The notes beneath the pieces were generated by a model. The model was not told the origin of the DNA. It saw nothing but the letters and a program-made list of their open reading frames with translations, and did not search any database. The position numbers and the translations under genes are program-made. Source: JAVBSC01 sp031547305 (GTDB lineage: Bacteria > Desulfobacterota > Desulfovibrionia > Desulfovibrionales > Desulfovibrionaceae). From it: 14,602 bases of DNA. The DNA is taken from contig JAVBSC010000015.1 of the NCBI GenBank assembly GCA_031547305.1, forward strand, positions 1-14,602, written 5' to 3'. Below are positions 14,389 through 14,602 of the stretch, in pieces (the first letter of the stretch is position 1; every line of letters begins with the position of its first letter).

Positions 14389-14413
14389 CCATTTAACTCT
14401 TTTGGGGGGAATC

Positions 14414-14602
14414 ATGTTGAATTGCAAAACTCTCGCTTTAGTCCTGCTGCTCGGCCTGGGCCTGGCGCTGGGCGCCTGCCAGCCCAAAGCCGGCAACACC
14501 GTGGCCGCCGGGGGGGATCTGGTGGCCGCGGCCACGGCCAGCGAATCCGATCTCAAAGCCGTGGCCAAACAGATGCGCGACGTGGGCGACGCGGAAAACA
14601 AG
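14414..14602 (+). CDS. Lipoprotein, N-terminal part (3' end outside window)
   Basis: Only the first 63 codons are visible. The N-terminus has one Lys, a strongly hydrophobic core of Leu, Val and Gly, and the lipobox LGAC, making Cys22 the lipid-modified residue after signal cleavage. The next residues (QPKAG...) are a flexible linker followed by an Ala/Lys/Asp-rich, probably helical part. A G-rich ribosome binding site (GGGGGGA, 14405-14411) lies just before the ATG. The gene starts 25 bases after mtnA and may share its transcript. Function cannot be assigned from this fragment. Confidence 0.8.
   Translation, partial: MLNCKTLALVLLLGLGLALGACQPKAGNTVAAGGDLVAAATASESDLKAVAKQMRDVGDAENK

Noticed and set aside
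1..14602. CRISPR arrays, insertion sequences, phage genes, tRNA and rRNA genes
   Set aside because: No spaced direct repeats, transposase motifs, integrase motifs or RNA gene structures were seen on either strand.

Overview
The window looks like a chromosomal segment from a GC-rich Gram-negative bacterium, most likely a Desulfovibrio-like sulfate reducer (Desulfobacterota). The evidence is a secreted protein with a VPLPA/PEP-CTERM-type sorting tail behind a sigma-54 promoter, an inner- plus outer-membrane efflux system, two clear and one probable lipoprotein signals, GC-rich genes and sharply AT-rich intergenic DNA. The taxonomic call is inference. All the well-supported genes lie on the + strand. 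I see no tRNA, rRNA, CRISPR array, transposase or phage gene.

Layout. (1) 1-623: the 3' end of a hybrid sensor histidine kinase (end of the ATPase domain, then a receiver domain). (2) 608-757, minus strand: a possible 49-codon gene or decayed remnant with a good ribosome binding site. (3) 758-1171: an AT-rich control region with a well-formed -24/-12 (sigma-54) promoter, an upstream inverted repeat and a perfect 12-bp hairpin in the 5' leader. It drives (4) 1172-1786, an exported protein with an exosortase-type C-terminal sorting tail. A perfect 24-bp hairpin with a 4-base loop follows. (5) 2008-8775: a complete RND multidrug efflux locus in the order TetR-family regulator, periplasmic adaptor lipoprotein, AcrB-type pump and NodT/OprM-type outer-membrane channel. 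It is closed by a strong intrinsic terminator at 8879-8913. A palindrome sits in front of the regulator, and one of its half-sites recurs in front of the adaptor gene. (6) 8914-9164: a gene-free leader holding a ribosome-binding-like sequence without a start codon and a second intrinsic terminator. (7) 9165-13087: a secreted family-1 ABC solute-binding protein with no permease gene nearby, then a perfect 13-bp hairpin, then a large cytoplasmic-looking family GH116 glycosidase. (8) 13182-14388: a strong sigma-70-like promoter, a terminator-like hairpin about 10 bases after its predicted start site, then mtnA of the methionine salvage pathway. (9) 14414-end: the start of a lipoprotein gene cut by the window edge.

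How the parts work together. The efflux locus is a self-contained, probably drug- or metabolite-induced tripartite pump with its own repressor. The binding protein and GH116 enzyme look like a glycoside uptake-and-hydrolysis pair that borrows a permease from elsewhere. The sorting-tail gene probably belongs to a dispersed PEP-CTERM regulon controlled by sigma-54. Its exosortase and regulators are not in this window. The most unusual material is in the leaders: four of the transcription units carry long or perfectly paired hairpins in positions that suggest RNA-level control.
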